From positions 1 through 15,082 of the forward strand of contig CABQJX010000064.1 of assembly GCA_902464595.1 (NCBI GenBank): DNA of 15,082 bases, in the 5' to 3' direction. The notes beneath the pieces were generated by a model. The model was given only the letters and a program-made list of their open reading frames with translations. It did not search any database and was not told where the DNA came from. Origin of the DNA: an uncultured Lachnoclostridium sp. Its GTDB lineage: Bacteria > Bacillota > Clostridia > Lachnospirales > Lachnospiraceae. The position numbers and the translations under genes were made by a program. Of the stretch, positions 14,054-15,082 are shown piece after piece (the stretch's first letter is position 1; every line of letters starts with the position of its first letter).

Positions 14054-14932
14054 ATGGATAACAAAAAAAGCAGAGGCAGGGCGAGAGGCATTATAATCGT
14101 GATCCTCCTCGTGATCATGGCCGTCAGCGGAGCCATGAGTATCCGGGGCTGGCTGGAGGACAGAAGAACCCAGGAGCAGTATGAAAGCCTGGCAGAATCA
14201 GTTCAGGAAACGGAAGCAAAGCCTGAAATTATAGAGGCGGAGACAGAGACAGAGCCGGAAGAGGAGGTCTATCAGTCCCCCATTGATTTTGAAAGCCTGA
14301 AACAGGAAAATCCGGATACGGTGGGCTGGATCCGGATCGAGGATACCAACATCGACTATCCCATCGTCCAGTGCGAGGACAATGATTTTTATCTGAACCA
14401 TGATTTTTACGGCAAGGAAAGCGTGGCTGGAGCAATCTATCTGGATTTTGAGAGCCAGGGTGATTTTAAGGGACGCAATCATATCCTTTACGGCCATAAT
14501 ATGAAAAACGGTTCTATGTTTAAGGATGTGAACCGTTATAAGAATGAAGCATATTTTAAGGAGCATCAGTATTTCAGCATCTATACGCCGGAACGGGAGA
14601 TCCGGTTAAAAGCGGTAGCCGCTTATTACGGAGAAGCAAAGCCCATTGTCCGCATGACAAAGTTCAAGTCACAGGAAACCTTTGATGCGTTTGTTTCTGA
14701 GATGATCAAGCCATGCCGGTATGGGGAGGAGGTCTCCTATCCGGTCAAGTCTCTGTACACTCTGGTGACATGCAGCTATGAGATCAATGACGCCAGAACC
14801 TTCCTTTTTGCTGTGGAGGTGGACGAGGAGGGAAATGAGATCCCGCCGGAGACAGAAGCAAAGGCAGAGACAGAGACACAGACAGAGGGAGAAGCAAAGG
14901 CAGCGACAGAAGCAGAGACACAGGAAAAATGA
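14054..14932 (+). CDS. Class B sortase with Glu/Thr-rich C-terminal tail
   Basis: A 292-residue membrane-anchored transpeptidase. Residues 1-10 are basic, about 12-30 form the membrane anchor, and 45-75 are an acidic Glu/Thr linker. The class B fold covers about 76-256, with GWIRIEDTNIDYPIVQ (91-106), the catalytic H148 in ILYGHNM, C240 in LVTCSYE and R248 in DARTFLFA. It cleaves a sorting motif in a surface protein and links it to the cell wall or to another subunit. No protein with a sorting signal is in this window, so the substrate is unknown. Residues 262-292 are an unusual acidic repetitive tail beyond the normal end of the domain. AAAGGA (14043-14048) sets the ATG, and the gene follows the three-repeat protein by 36 bp. 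Confidence 0.93.
   Translation: MDNKKSRGRARGIIIVILLVIMAVSGAMSIRGWLEDRRTQEQYESLAESVQETEAKPEIIEAETETEPEEEVYQSPIDFESLKQENPDTVGWIRIEDTNIDYPIVQCEDNDFYLNHDFYGKESVAGAIYLDFESQGDFKGRNHILYGHNMKNGSMFKDVNRYKNEAYFKEHQYFSIYTPEREIRLKAVAAYYGEAKPIVRMTKFKSQETFDAFVSEMIKPCRYGEEVSYPVKSLYTLVTCSYEINDARTFLFAVEVDEEGNEIPPETEAKAETETQTEGEAKAATEAETQEK
14855..14926 (+). repeat. 36-bp tandem duplication coding the sortase tail
   Basis: Units at 14855-14890 and 14891-14926 both begin GAAGCAAAGGCAG and encode 12-residue copies (E268-G279 and E280-E291) rich in Glu, Ala and Thr. The unit length, composition and purine-rich strand resemble the linker array in the cyclophilin gene at 4131-4256. Confidence 0.7.
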
Positions 14933-15082
14933 TTTTCCAGCCGTTATATGATTTTATTTCCTTGAGTTTCCGCAGTTTTCTGTAAGCTTTTCGATTCGGA
15001 TTGATAGGTGACTTTGGAGGCTATTAGAGCCCCTTAGGGCATGAAATGTTTTGTTAGGGACAATATCAAACTTGTTTGAGCG
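14933..15082. other. Terminal 150 bp, no confident gene
   Basis: No strong terminator is visible after the sortase; a short GCCC-CTTA-GGGC hairpin near 15029-15040 is followed only by ATGAAATGTTTTG. On the minus strand one frame is open from the window edge at 15082 to a TAA at 14954-14956 (42 codons), which could be the end of a convergent gene. The translation has no motif I recognise, and an open frame of that length is not rare by chance. Confidence 0.3.

Overview
The window looks like a chromosomal segment of a low-GC Gram-positive anaerobe, most likely a Lachnospiraceae-type Clostridia member. The grounds are AGGAGG-type ribosome binding sites, sigma-A-like promoters, rho-independent terminators, a class B sortase, a lipoprotein cyclophilin, a YkuD transpeptidase with N-terminal peptidoglycan-binding-like repeats, and a BTAD (SARP-like) regulator. 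This assignment is recalled family knowledge, not a search result.

Layout: (1) 1-582, the 3' part of deoB (phosphopentomutase), ending in a strong terminator. (2) 737-3868, a promoter region carrying a perfect 16-bp direct repeat, then an apparent operon of two small multi-pass membrane proteins (a DUF5058-type protein and a partner), an M20 amidohydrolase and yajC, closed by a terminator. (3) 3905-4830, a single-gene unit for a secreted lipoprotein peptidyl-prolyl isomerase with a 12-residue tandem-repeat linker. (4) 4888-8671, a visibly AT-rich three-gene restriction-modification cassette: two separate D12-class N6-adenine methyltransferases followed by a full-length FokI-like type IIS endonuclease. 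(5) 8713-10164, an L,D-transpeptidase starting 41 bp after the endonuclease with no terminator between them. (6) 10323-11775, a MATE efflux transporter with its own promoter. (7) 11748-12962 on the minus strand, a BTAD regulator with a degenerate GGDEF-like C-terminus, converging on and overlapping the MATE gene. (8) 13074-14932, divergent from the regulator, an unrecognised three-repeat protein and a class B sortase. The last 150 bases carry no confident gene.

How the genes work together: the two permease-like proteins and the M20 hydrolase plausibly import and deacylate an amide-linked amino acid or peptide. The restriction cassette is self-contained: the two methyltransferases would protect the two strands of an asymmetric site (GGATG is the obvious guess, by homology to FokI) and the nuclease would cut unmodified DNA. 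In the well-known FokI system the two methyltransferase activities are fused in one polypeptide; here they are separate genes whose lengths (341 and 285 residues) sum to about the size of the fused enzyme. The cyclophilin, L,D-transpeptidase and sortase all act outside the membrane. The regulator, three-repeat protein and sortase form a second possible module: the promoter of the last two carries a pair of 7-bp direct repeats at an 11-bp period just upstream of the -10, the arrangement known for SARP/OmpR-type DNA binding.

The best candidates for something new are the split-methyltransferase FokI-like system, the ungapped three-copy repeat family at 13151-14017, and the regulator/direct-repeat pairing next to it.
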